Assembly (NCBI RefSeq): GCF_018885305.1
Contig: NZ_CP076544.1
Location: forward strand, 1,736,001 to 1,800,000
DNA from: Curtobacterium sp. L6-1
GTDB lineage: Bacteria > Actinomycetota > Actinomycetes > Actinomycetales > Microbacteriaceae
Direction: 5' to 3'
Length of the DNA: 64,000 nt
The first letter of the stretch is position 1. Each line of letters begins with the position of its first letter. The notes under the pieces are model-generated. The model was not told the origin of the DNA and made no database searches. It was given only the letters and a program-made list of their open reading frames with translations. The position numbers and the translations under genes were made by a program. Shown one piece after another: positions 1 to 11,522 of this stretch.

Positions 1-210
1 GCGAACACCGCGAACCGCGAGTTCCTCGGCCGGGAGCGCGACGCCGAGCTCGAGCGGCACGGGTTGACCTCGACCGCAACCGGCACGCTCCAGGTGGTGC
101 CCGACGACGGGTGGGAGGACGAGCGGGCAGCCGGCGACGTCTTCACGGGCGGACGGGACGGCCTGGAGAACGAACCGGTCAACCCGCACCGGCAGCAGTC
201 CGGCCGCTGA
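1..210 (+). CDS. C-terminal part of an unidentified protein (5' end outside window)
   Basis: Frame 1 is open from the first base to a TGA at 208-210, giving the last 69 residues of a protein whose start lies outside the window. The visible part is hydrophilic and rich in Glu, Asp, Arg and Gly, with no membrane segment or motif I recognise. It begins with a charged stretch (FLGRERDAELERHG) and ends in a flexible tail (NPHRQQSGR). A small plus-strand membrane gene follows after 82 bp. The frame has coding-like composition and no in-frame stop, so I accept it as real, but the function is unknown. Confidence 0.6.
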   Translation, partial: ANTANREFLGRERDAELERHGLTSTATGTLQVVPDDGWEDERAAGDVFTGGRDGLENEPVNPHRQQSGR

Positions 211-292
211 GCGAGGGTGTCGGCAGCTGCCGGGGCCGTGTGCTCGGGCGGACGACGGCACCTCGTGCCCGGGTGGGTATCCTGGTGCGACC

Positions 293-577
293 ATGACCCG
301 CACCGCCTGGCACCGCCTCCTCGTCACGATCGTCGTCGTCTTCCTCGTGCTCGCGGCGCTGTCGTACGTGACGAGCATCGTGCTCGCCCCGAGCGGTGGC
401 CGGAGCGTCGCCGGGCTCTGGGACGGGTGGGCGATGTTCTCGCTCGTCGCCGCGATCGCGTTCGGGGTCGTCGACTTCTTCGTCCGGCCGCTCGGCGGGC
501 AGAGCGGGGACGCGGACGTCATGGCCGAGGCCGAGGCGGCACGCACCGGCAGCACCCGGACGCAGCGCTCCCGCTGA
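293..577 (+). CDS. small membrane protein, two predicted helices
   Basis: A 94-residue protein starting at ATG 293. Residues about 8-30 form a first hydrophobic helix (LLVTIVVVFLVLAALSYV) and residues about 48-64 a second one (MFSLVAAIAFGVVDFFV). The C-terminus is polar and probably cytoplasmic (MAEAEAARTGSTRTQRSR). No enzymatic motif is visible. It resembles the many short actinobacterial membrane proteins without assigned function. The preceding partial gene ends 82 bp upstream, and a tandem repeat array starts about 30 bp after the stop. The function is unknown; the gene call rests on the clean ATG and the coherent membrane topology. Confidence 0.65.
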   Translation: MTRTAWHRLLVTIVVVFLVLAALSYVTSIVLAPSGGRSVAGLWDGWAMFSLVAAIAFGVVDFFVRPLGGQSGDADVMAEAEAARTGSTRTQRSR

Positions 578-605
578 CGGCCGGCCCGCGGACGTCCGTC
601 CGGGC

Positions 606-780
606 GCCGGGGCCCAGTCGGTACCGGGGCCCAGTCGGTACCGGGGCCCAGTCGGTACCGGGACCCAGTCGGTACCGGGGCCCAGTCGGCTACCGGGGCC
701 CAGTCGGCTACCGGGGCCCAGTCGGCTACCGAGGCCCAGTCGGGTGCCGGGGCTCAGTCCCGCGGCCCAATCGGTACCGA
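606..780. repeat. 17/18-bp intergenic minisatellite, about ten copies
   Basis: The core GGCCCAGTCGG followed by TACC or CTACC recurs about ten times. Spacing between copies is exactly 17 bp for the first five and 18 bp for the next four; a single inserted C (GGTACC to GGCTACC) marks the switch. The last copies at 756-780 are degenerate. The array fills most of the gap between a membrane gene and the NUDIX gene. Frames across it give only Gly-Pro-Ser repeats, so I regard it as non-coding. There are no unique spacers, so it is not a CRISPR. Confidence 0.85.
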
Positions 781-842
781 TGGCGCCCGGTACAGCACCG
801 ATCGGGCTCCGCACAGCACCGGGCTCGGCCCCGCACGCGGGC

Positions 843-1361
843 TCAGCCCGGCTCGCCGATCCCCGTCCCGGTGAAGCCCGCGACCGAGGCGTTGTCCTCG
901 GCGAACACCACACGCGCCTCAACCCGCCCGCCGGCGAGCACCCCCGGAAGCCAGTAGCGCGCGTCGTCCCACATCGCGTCGAACGGGACCGCGTCGACCG
1001 GCACCCACCGCGGGTCCAGCTCCTCACCGCCCGACGGGTCCCCCTGCCAGCGGCGGCAGACGAAGACGTCCGAGACCTGCGACCAGGACGGTCGGTACGG
1101 GAACCGGTAGTCCAACGTGCCACGGGCCTCCAGGTCGGCGGGGTCGACCCGCAGTCCGACCTCCTCGGCCACCTCGCGCACGGCGGTCTCGACCGCCGTC
1201 TCGTCGCCCTCGCGCTTGCCGCCGGGGCCGACCACACGCCCCGTGCCGAGGCCCCGTCGCTTCTCGCCGAGCAGGACCTCCGGTCCGTGTGGGCCGTCGC
1301 GGAGCAGGTACACGACGACGACCGCCGGGTGCTGGGTCTTGCTCTCGTCGCGCTCGGTCAT
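843..1361 (-). CDS. NUDIX hydrolase (MutT/8-oxo-dGTPase-like)
   Basis: A 172-residue protein with a complete Nudix box: G48, five residues, E54, seven residues, then R62-E63-V-A-E66-E67-V-G-L. In the family this box binds Mg2+ and hydrolyses a nucleoside diphosphate linked to another group X. The N-terminal strand (AVVVVYLLRDG) and the PGGKREGDE entry to the box are typical of MutT/MTH1-like members that clean oxidised nucleotides, but substrate cannot be read from sequence. It is divergent from the plus-strand gene at 1427, with 65 bp between starts. ATG at 1361 gives a normal N-terminus for the fold. Confidence 0.85.
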   Translation of the reverse strand: MTERDESKTQHPAVVVVYLLRDGPHGPEVLLGEKRRGLGTGRVVGPGGKREGDETAVETAVREVAEEVGLRVDPADLEARGTLDYRFPYRPSWSQVSDVFVCRRWQGDPSGGEELDPRWVPVDAVPFDAMWDDARYWLPGVLAGGRVEARVVFAEDNASVAGFTGTGIGEPG

Positions 1362-1426
1362 GTGGTCCAGTGTGGCCGATCCGGTGGTCTACGCTCGTTG
1401 CATGGCAGGCGTGCTGCGGGGGCACC

Positions 1427-1777
1427 ATGGCTGAGTCCCGCAGGACGGGGCGCAGCCTCGAGGTGCTGCGCGCCGAAGCCGCCGAGGAGATATCGGTCAT
1501 CGTCGAGCACCGCTGTCGTCAGGGTGACGACCCCTGGGACTTCATGCACACGCTGCCGACCGTCGACGAGCAGGTCGTGCTCATCCTCCGGGCCGAGGCG
1601 ATGGAGCTCGACGTCCGGATCGGCCAGCGGAGCGCCCAGTGGTCCGCGCACCCGGCCTCCGGTCAGCAGACCGAGCACGGTGAGGAGTACCACCGCCTCC
1701 GCCGCATCGCCCTGCAGCACCCCGAGCTGACCGAGGCCGTGTGGAAGATGATGGACGCGCTGCCGGGCGCGCGCTGA
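1427..1777 (+). CDS. conserved-looking hypothetical protein, 116 aa
   Basis: Starting at ATG 1427, the protein is 116 residues, soluble and mostly helical in composition, with many Glu, Arg and His (AEEISVIVEHRCRQ; EEYHRLRRIALQHPELTEAVWKMMDAL). I recognise no domain and see no signal peptide. An upstream in-frame start at 1289 would run through the promoter side of the divergent NUDIX gene, so 1427 is preferred. A pabC-like lyase gene begins 88 bp after the stop on the same strand. The function is unknown. Confidence 0.6.
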   Translation: MAESRRTGRSLEVLRAEAAEEISVIVEHRCRQGDDPWDFMHTLPTVDEQVVLILRAEAMELDVRIGQRSAQWSAHPASGQQTEHGEEYHRLRRIALQHPELTEAVWKMMDALPGAR

Positions 1778-1865
1778 CGCCGACCGGGCTCGCGCTCCGG
1801 ACGGGGACGTCCCACGGGACCGAGTGCTCCCACCTGGTGGATCGTTCCTGGGGTTGGATGGGGTC

Positions 1866-2756
1866 ATGACCGACACCGTCCTCGCCGTCCTCAACCAGCC
1901 TTCGCGGTCCGCAGCACCGCACGACCCCGAGGCGGACGCCTTCACCTGGGCGAAGCCGCTCGAGGAGCACATCCAGGTCATGGACCTCGGCCTGACCCGC
2001 GGCGACGGCGTGTTCGAGACGATCACGGTGATCGACGGCCGTCCCCAGGCCCTCGAGGCGCACCTCGGCCGCTTCGTCCGGTCCGCGGCCAAGCTCGACC
2101 TGCCGGAGCCCGACATCGACGCCTGGCGCCGTGCGATCGAAGCCGTGTGCGCCCGACTCGACCCAGTGCGCGAGGCGTACGCGAAGACCGTCCTGACGCG
2201 CGGCGTCGAGGGCCTCGGACGCCCGACCGGCTGGGTGTACGCGGCACCGTCGGCGGACCAGACGCGGGACCGGACCGAGGGCATCGGGGTCGTCACGCTC
2301 GACCGCGGGTACCGGCACGACGTCGAGCGGACCTCGCCGTGGCTGCTGCAGGGGGCGAAGACGCTCTCCTACGCCGTGAACATGGCGGCCCTGCGCGAGG
2401 CGGTCCGCCGCGGCGCCGACGACGCGCTCTTCGTCTCGACCGACGGGTACGTCCTCGAGGGCACGCGGGCGAACCTGATCATGTCCGTCGGCGGCCGGTT
2501 CGTCACGCCGCGGACCGACATCGGCATCCTCGACGGCACGACGCAGGCGGACGTGTTCCGCTTCGCGGAGCAGGAGGGCATCGAGACCGCCTACGAGCTC
2601 GTCACGCTGGACGACCTGCGGGCCGCCGACGCGATGTGGCTCGTGTCGAGCATCCGTCAGGCGGCGCCGATCCACACGGTGAACGGGGTGCGGCAGGAGA
2701 TGGACCTCGGCATGACCGAGCGCATCAACGACTTCCTGCTGGCGCGGCAGGACTGA
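1866..2756 (+). CDS. pabC: class IV PLP enzyme, probable aminodeoxychorismate lyase
   Basis: A 296-residue protein of the fold-type IV PLP family shared by 4-amino-4-deoxychorismate lyase, branched-chain aminotransferase and D-amino acid aminotransferase. The DGVFETI segment near the N-terminus and the KTLSYAVNMAALREA block, whose Lys would carry PLP, are the hallmarks; DALFVSTDGYVLEGTRANL follows as expected. In folate synthesis PabC converts aminodeoxychorismate to p-aminobenzoate and pyruvate. PabB is encoded in the same window at 23068-24624, and actinobacterial PabC proteins have this length, so PabC is my first choice. An aminotransferase role cannot be excluded from sequence. ATG 1866 (MTDTVLAVLN) is chosen over an upstream in-frame codon at 1824. 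Confidence 0.75.
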   Translation: MTDTVLAVLNQPSRSAAPHDPEADAFTWAKPLEEHIQVMDLGLTRGDGVFETITVIDGRPQALEAHLGRFVRSAAKLDLPEPDIDAWRRAIEAVCARLDPVREAYAKTVLTRGVEGLGRPTGWVYAAPSADQTRDRTEGIGVVTLDRGYRHDVERTSPWLLQGAKTLSYAVNMAALREAVRRGADDALFVSTDGYVLEGTRANLIMSVGGRFVTPRTDIGILDGTTQADVFRFAEQEGIETAYELVTLDDLRAADAMWLVSSIRQAAPIHTVNGVRQEMDLGMTERINDFLLARQD

Positions 2757-3001
2757 CGACGCCGCTGGCCGGACGGGAGGCGCGGTGCAGGTCGGCACCG
2801 CGGCTTCCGTCCGTCCCGGCGATCGTGGGCGACGGGCCGGCGGTGTCGCGCGGCTGCGTCACCGGTGCGTGGGCGTCACCAGCACCGCGACGTCACCGGC
2901 GCTGGCGCCGCGCCGGTGGGCGGGGGCGGCGCCGGGGCTGCGCTGGGGCGGCGCCGGAGGGCGGGCGGCGCCGGTGCGTCGGCGGCATCGGCGCGACGGC
3001 G

Positions 3002-6818
<3,817 letters not shown>

Positions 6819-6887
6819 TCCCGGTCAGCGCGCCGGCGAGCGAGGCGCCTGACCGGTGGAGGCCGGAAGACTGCCCGGCCACCACCG

Positions 6888-6934
6888 ACACGACGACGGC
6901 GCGCACCCGCACGGGGTGCGCGCCGTCGTGGTGT
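6888..6934. terminator. bidirectional hairpin terminator candidate
   Basis: Two 21-nt arms (6888-6908 and 6914-6934) pair with a single mismatch around a 5-nt loop. The hairpin lies between the convergent oligopeptidase and CYTH-CHAD genes and has no T-tract, as is common for actinobacterial terminators. Because it is symmetrical it could end transcription from both sides. Confidence 0.75.
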
Positions 6935-6950
6935 CAGCAGGCCCTGGAGG

Positions 6951-8465
6951 TCACACGCGGTTGAGCGCGTGCACCGCCTCGTCGTACGACTCCTCGGCCA
7001 TGCGGACCCGGTCGCCGGCGAGCACGCCGTACCCGAACGTCCCCTCACCGCCGCGCTCCGCGATGCCCGCCTGCACGCGCAGCTGCTCGAGGGCGTGCAG
7101 CGACCGGACCCGCTCGGTCAGGACGTCCGCTGCCGTGCCGACGCGCTTCCACAGCGCGTGCGGGAAGGCGTCGTCGCCGAGCACGTCCATCGCCATCCGG
7201 GCGCGGAGCGTCGCGTGCCACGCCCGCTCGGTCGCTTCGCGGTCGCCGGCCTCGTCGGCGGGGTCGTCCCCGACCGCGGCGCGGACGAGGTCGCGGATGC
7301 GCGGCTTCTCGACGGCGGAGACGTCCTGTGCGACCTGCTTCGGGTCGCGGAGCGCCCACGCCGTCGGACGCGGCCGTTCGACCGCGTCGTCGAGGGCGTC
7401 GAGCAGTTCGAGGAACGACTCCTCGTGCAGGCTGAGCAGGACCTCGCGGGTGGCGTCGTCCCGACGCTGTCGCGTCGACGCGAGGATCCGCTCGCGAGTG
7501 ATCGAATCGATCAGCGCCTCCTGCGCCGGGCTCGAGGCCCGCGGCAGCCGCTCCACGAGGTACTCGGCGAGGGCCGCGCGGGCGGTCACCGCGGCGAGGG
7601 CATCGGCAGCCGCGGCGGCACGGTCGACCTCGGCGCCGGCCGCGAAGGCGGGCCGGTAGGACCCGAACACGGCGGCGATGCCGAGGGCGGTCTCGGCCGT
7701 CTCGGCGAGGTCGGCCGCCTCGCCGGACCGGAGGCGGGCCTCCAGGCCGAGCAGCGCGCCGCGCAGCTTGCGCAGTCGCTTGGTGAGCGCGCGGGCCGCG
7801 GTGCCCTTGTGCGGCTTCTCCTCGGTCCGGAGGCGCGGCGCCGGTACACCCGCCAGCCCACGTGCCAGCTTGCTCGCCACGGCGGCGGGGCCGGCGCCGA
7901 CGGCCGCGAACCGGCCGTCGAGGGCGGCGAAGAGCGCCTCGGCGACCTGCGGGTCGACGCCCTCGACGGCTTCGACCTCGACCTCCCGCCAGGTGCGCGG
8001 ATCGGCCGGTGCGTCGTCGTCGAGACGTTCTGCGACGACGCGGTCGTCGGCGAGCTCGGCGACCTGGTCACCGTCCTCGTCGAGGAGCCGGGTGACCGTC
8101 CGCGTGGTGGTGATGCGCACGACCGGACGCAGGCCACGGCCGCGGCGTTCGGTGAACAGGGCGGCCAGGACCTCGTCGGGGACGGCGTCCGGGTCCTCGG
8201 TGAGCGGGAAGTGCTGCTCGTGCCGGACCGTGTCGGACGCGGCGCGCTTGATGTGCCAGCCGGCGTCGTGCCCGCCGGTGCGCCGACGGACGGTGACGCG
8301 TGCGGCGACGAGGTCGTACCGCTGCGTGTCCCAGTAGGTGGCGTCGAGGTCGAACGGCTCCTGGTGGTCGGTCTGCAGGATGCCCCCGACGCCGATCAGG
8401 TCGGGGAGGGCGGCCCCGTCGGGCAGGTCGTAGGTGCGCTCGATCTCGAGGTGGGTGTCGCTCAC
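6951..8465 (-). CDS. CYTH and CHAD domain-containing protein
   Basis: A 504-residue protein with an N-terminal CYTH domain (about 1-200) and a C-terminal helical CHAD domain (about 210-504). CYTH enzymes bind triphosphates in a beta-tunnel; CHAD domains bind inorganic polyphosphate through many Arg, Lys and His residues. The tunnel strands HLEIERTYDLP, YWDTQRYDLVAARVTVRRR and WHIKRAA are present, and the CHAD part has repeated basic helices (TKRLRKLRGALLGLEARLR). The usual ExExK start of CYTH reads E-I-E-R-T here, so the lysine is replaced by threonine. GTG 8465 is chosen because it begins at the first CYTH strand and abuts the divergent mycoredoxin promoter. The cellular role is not certain. 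Confidence 0.88.
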   Translation of the reverse strand: MSDTHLEIERTYDLPDGAALPDLIGVGGILQTDHQEPFDLDATYWDTQRYDLVAARVTVRRRTGGHDAGWHIKRAASDTVRHEQHFPLTEDPDAVPDEVLAALFTERRGRGLRPVVRITTTRTVTRLLDEDGDQVAELADDRVVAERLDDDAPADPRTWREVEVEAVEGVDPQVAEALFAALDGRFAAVGAGPAAVASKLARGLAGVPAPRLRTEEKPHKGTAARALTKRLRKLRGALLGLEARLRSGEAADLAETAETALGIAAVFGSYRPAFAAGAEVDRAAAAADALAAVTARAALAEYLVERLPRASSPAQEALIDSITRERILASTRQRRDDATREVLLSLHEESFLELLDALDDAVERPRPTAWALRDPKQVAQDVSAVEKPRIRDLVRAAVGDDPADEAGDREATERAWHATLRARMAMDVLGDDAFPHALWKRVGTAADVLTERVRSLHALEQLRVQAGIAERGGEGTFGYGVLAGDRVRMAEESYDEAVHALNRV

Positions 8466-8504
8466 ACGGTCTTGTCTACCAGGCCGCGGAGTTACCCTCG
8501 GCAC

Positions 8505-8777
8505 ATGAGCGAGACGATCACCCGTGACGCGTTCGTGCCCGAGGCCGGCGGCGTCACCATGTTCACGACGAGCTGGTGCGGCTACTGCGCCCGGCTGAAG
8601 AACCAGATGACCAAGGCGGGCGTGCCCTTCCGCGAGGTCGACATCGAACAGACGCCGGGCACGGCCGAGCTGGTCGCCGAGGTCAACGGCGGCAACCAGA
8701 CCGTCCCGACCCTGGTGTTCCCGGACGGCAGCACGGCGACGAACCCCTCCCTCGCCGAGGTGCAGTCGCGCGTCTGA
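8505..8777 (+). CDS. mrx1: mycoredoxin (glutaredoxin-like)
   Basis: A 90-residue glutaredoxin-fold protein with the active site CGYC in FTTSWCGYCARLK. The cis-Pro segment QTVPTLVF and the GS-like motif PDGSTATNPS follow. Mycoredoxin-1 of mycobacteria has the same WCGYC centre and VNGGN(R/Q)TVPT block; it reduces mixed disulfides of proteins with mycothiol, using the mycothiol/Mtr system. Its presence fits an actinobacterium that makes mycothiol. The protein is cytoplasmic with no signal. The ATG at 8505 leaves a short extra N-terminus of about 15 residues before the first strand. A long palindrome follows the stop. Confidence 0.88.
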   Translation: MSETITRDAFVPEAGGVTMFTTSWCGYCARLKNQMTKAGVPFREVDIEQTPGTAELVAEVNGGNQTVPTLVFPDGSTATNPSLAEVQSRV

Positions 8778-8816
8778 CGCCGGCCGCCCGGCGCGGAAGT
8801 GCCACACGGCGCGATC

Positions 8817-8876
8817 GCGCCCCGCAACGAACAACGCGCCCCGTCGGAACGGGGCGCGTTGTTCGTTGTCGGGCGC
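8817..8876. repeat. long palindrome, first copy of a two-copy family (terminator-like)
   Basis: Arms 8817-8843 and 8850-8876 (27 nt each) pair around the loop TCGGAA with only two irregular positions. It lies between the convergent mycoredoxin and helicase genes and can serve as a terminator for both. A near-identical element with the same loop sits at 61076-61135. The two differ in the stem at a position where both arms changed together. Confidence 0.85.
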
Positions 8877-8944
8877 GGCGCCGTCGCACCGGCGCCCCGG
8901 CGCCCCGGCGCGGGGTCCGGGGCGACGCGCCGGGCGCCAGCGCG

Positions 8945-11071
8945 CTAGCGGCTGAGCGCGTCCAGCAGCAGCGCCGCCATGGCGTCGAGCTGGATGTCGC
9001 CGGAGTCGACGACCTCCTCGTCGGAGCCGTCGAGCGCCCGTGCGGCGAGCCCGGCCTTGCTGTCGATGAGCTCGGCGATCTTGGTGTCGATCGTCTGCGC
9101 GGCGATGATGCGCCACGCGGTGACCGGCTCCTCCTGCCCGATGCGGTGCACGCGGTCGATCGCCTGCGTCTGCTCGGCGCTCGTCCACGACAGCTCGGCG
9201 AGGACGACGTTCGACGCCACCTGCAGGTTGAGGCCGACGCCCGCCGCGGTGAGCGAGCAGACGATGACGGCGACGTCGGGGTCGTTCACGAACGAGTCGA
9301 TCTCGGCGGTGCGCTGCGCCGGCGTCTGGTCGCCACGGATGGTCGCGGTGCGCAGGTGCCGGCGCGCGAAGACCTCCTCCGCTTGGTCCATCACGTCGAG
9401 GTGCTTCGCGAAGAACACGACCTTGCCGACGTTCGAGGCCAGCTGCGCCGCGTAGTCCGCCGCGAGCTGCGCCTTGGCACGGCCGATCCGCCGCACCATC
9501 GAGAACACGTTCTCGCCGGTGGACGACGCGTCCTGGTCCTCGAGCTCCCAACGAGCGACCTGGCGGACGAGCTTCTCGTCGATGCCGACGACGGGGTCCT
9601 GTCCGGTGCGGGCGGCGAGCGCCTGGTGGTAGCGCTTGACGAGCTTCGCGGTGAGCTCGCGCTCGGCGTCGCGGATCGAGCGGCCCTCGTCCCCGTCGAG
9701 CTCGACGGGGATGTCGGCGATCCGGCGCGCGGGGATGTCCGCGGCGACGTCGACCTTCCGACGCCGGACGATGCCGAGGTCGATGACGGCCTTCCGTGCC
9801 TCGGAGAAGAAGCCCTGGTCGGCGGGGGTCAGCCCGATCTCCTCGAGCTCGTTCATGAGCTGCGCGCGCGGCTTCTTGTCGTCGATCCAGCCCAGGAACT
9901 CCCAGATGGTGCGGAAGTCCTCGACGGAGTTGATGAGCGGGGTGCCGGTGAGGGCCATGAGCAGCGGGTTCGCCGTGCGCTCGCGGATCTTGTCGGCGAG
10001 CTGCAGCACGTACCGGGAGCGCTGCGACTCCTTGTTCTTGATGAAGTGCGCCTCGTCGACGACCATGCCCTTGAACCCGAAGGTGCCGAGCCAGCCGACG
10101 TGCCGGTCGAGGATCTCGTAGTTGACGATGATGATGTCGGCGAACCCGTCGAGGTCCTGTCCGTCGCCGTGGATGACCGTCGCGCGGTGGTTCGGCACCC
10201 AGCGCTCGGCCTCGCGCGCCCAGTTCGTCTTCACGACGTTCGGGACGACGACGAGCAGCGGGAAGGCCTTGGCGGCGTCGGCGGCGATGAGCGACTGCGC
10301 GGTCTTGCCGAGACCCGGCTCGTCGGCGAGCAGGAAGGTGCGGTGTCCCTGCGCGGCCGAGGCGACGAGTTCCGCCTGGTGCTTCATCAGCGAGGTGCCG
10401 GAGGGCGTGTGCAGCGACGACGGGTCAGGCAGCGGCATCGAGGCCGCTCCCCCGCCGGCGCCGTACTCGAACGACTTGAAGAGCGGACCGAAGAGCTCCC
10501 AGTTCGCCAGGCGACGCGGGTGGGCGACGGGCTGATCGGCGAGCGCGAAGTCCGGCGGCAGGAACGGGTTCGCGAGCTGGCGCTGCACGACGGCCTGCGG
10601 GACGACGGCCCGTTCGGGCGTCTCGACCGCGGCGGTCGGCTCGGCGGCGATGACGAGGTCCTCGGGCTGCAGCTCGATGCCCGCGGCGATCATCATGTCG
10701 CGCTTGACGGTGCGGGTCGCCTCGGAGACCGCGGCCTCCTCGGTGAGGAGCTGGATGACGCTGGTGTCGCGCGCGGCCGTCTTCGCCAGGATCGTCGCGA
10801 CCCCGTCGAGGCGCTTGAGCTGCTCGGCGCGCTGGGCGTCGGTGAGCTCGGCGTCCGCCTTCACGCGGGCACGTTCCTCGCGCATGAGCAGCGCGACGGC
10901 CTGGAACTTCGTCCGGTTGGTGGCCTTGAGGGCGCCACGCTGGGCGGCGGCCTCGACCTCCCGCACGGCGCGGGCGAGCACGGGGATGAGACCCTCGTTG
11001 TCGAGCGGCCGGGTCCGGCGTGCAGCCGTCCGCGTGCCGCCGGCAGCGCGCCGGGTACCTGATCGAGCCAC
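8945..11071 (-). CDS. SNF2-family DEAD/DEAH-box helicase
   Basis: A 708-residue ATPase of the SNF2 superfamily-2 type. The first RecA-like domain (about 215-400) carries the Walker A motif DEPGLGKTAQS, the Walker B/DEAH motif VDEAHFIKN and motif III ALTGTPLIN. The second domain (about 525-680) has VVFFAKHLDVMDQAEE, SLTAAGVGLNLQ and motif VI QAIDRVHRIGQ. A basic N-terminal region of about 200 residues (RRAAGGTRTAARRTR) precedes the helicase. Such proteins translocate on double-stranded DNA; the bacterial partner is not known. GTG 11071 is preceded by AGGAGG five bases upstream, which decides the start. No endonuclease or zinc domain is visible, and no defence genes surround it. Confidence 0.88.
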   Translation of the reverse strand: MARSGTRRAAGGTRTAARRTRPLDNEGLIPVLARAVREVEAAAQRGALKATNRTKFQAVALLMREERARVKADAELTDAQRAEQLKRLDGVATILAKTAARDTSVIQLLTEEAAVSEATRTVKRDMMIAAGIELQPEDLVIAAEPTAAVETPERAVVPQAVVQRQLANPFLPPDFALADQPVAHPRRLANWELFGPLFKSFEYGAGGGAASMPLPDPSSLHTPSGTSLMKHQAELVASAAQGHRTFLLADEPGLGKTAQSLIAADAAKAFPLLVVVPNVVKTNWAREAERWVPNHRATVIHGDGQDLDGFADIIIVNYEILDRHVGWLGTFGFKGMVVDEAHFIKNKESQRSRYVLQLADKIRERTANPLLMALTGTPLINSVEDFRTIWEFLGWIDDKKPRAQLMNELEEIGLTPADQGFFSEARKAVIDLGIVRRRKVDVAADIPARRIADIPVELDGDEGRSIRDAERELTAKLVKRYHQALAARTGQDPVVGIDEKLVRQVARWELEDQDASSTGENVFSMVRRIGRAKAQLAADYAAQLASNVGKVVFFAKHLDVMDQAEEVFARRHLRTATIRGDQTPAQRTAEIDSFVNDPDVAVIVCSLTAAGVGLNLQVASNVVLAELSWTSAEQTQAIDRVHRIGQEEPVTAWRIIAAQTIDTKIAELIDSKAGLAARALDGSDEEVVDSGDIQLDAMAALLLDALSR

Positions 11072-11522
11072 GGCTCCTCCTGTTCCGCCCTCGACGGGGC
11101 GAGCCACCCGGTACGGGCGGAAGTCGTCACGGTGCGGCTGTCGCACCCGGGTCCACCACGGGCCGCCGTGGCCCGCAGCACACCGGAACGTTCCGGCCGA
11201 CCGCATCGAGAGCCCAGGTGAGGGCCGGTGATCGATGTGACGGTCTGCGCGGGGAGTCCGGCGCCGTCGCACGCACGCTCCGTCCTGGGGTCAGGCCTCC
11301 TGGAGGTCCGGACTCGAGACGACGCGGATCCGGCGCCCGCACCGGTCAGGAGACCGATCGTCGCGTCAGGGATCGACGCCACGTGCGAGCACGCGGTGCG
11401 TGCGCGGTCAGTTTACTCCCCAGCCACCGACGGAGGCGACTCTCCCCACCCCGCGCGTGGCGTGCCTCCCGGCCGACGACGACCGGAGCGGTCGACGCTG
11501 CCCCACGCAGCGGGCGGGGACC
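11072..11522. other. 451-bp non-coding interval
   Basis: Between two minus-strand genes I find no convincing reading frame; the open frames here are composition shadows. The interval should contain the helicase promoter and the end of the phosphotransferase transcript (its stop is at 11523). It holds a perfect 14-bp palindrome CCGGAACGTTCCGG at 11183-11196 and an unusually A/T-containing patch GTTTACTCC near 11410. No repeat or RNA gene is recognised. Confidence 0.5.

Noticed and set aside
606..780. Possible CRISPR array
   Set aside because: Copies follow each other without unique spacers, are too short (17-18 bp), and no cas gene is present in the window.
1402..1434. Ten-codon reading frame overlapping the start of the gene at 1427
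   Set aside because: No ribosome site of its own and no known leader-peptide pattern; such short frames are frequent by chance.
8945..11071. Treating the SNF2 helicase as part of a phage-defence system
   Set aside because: No methylase, nuclease or other defence gene lies beside it; its neighbours are a mycoredoxin and a phosphotransferase. Housekeeping SNF2 proteins are common in actinobacteria.
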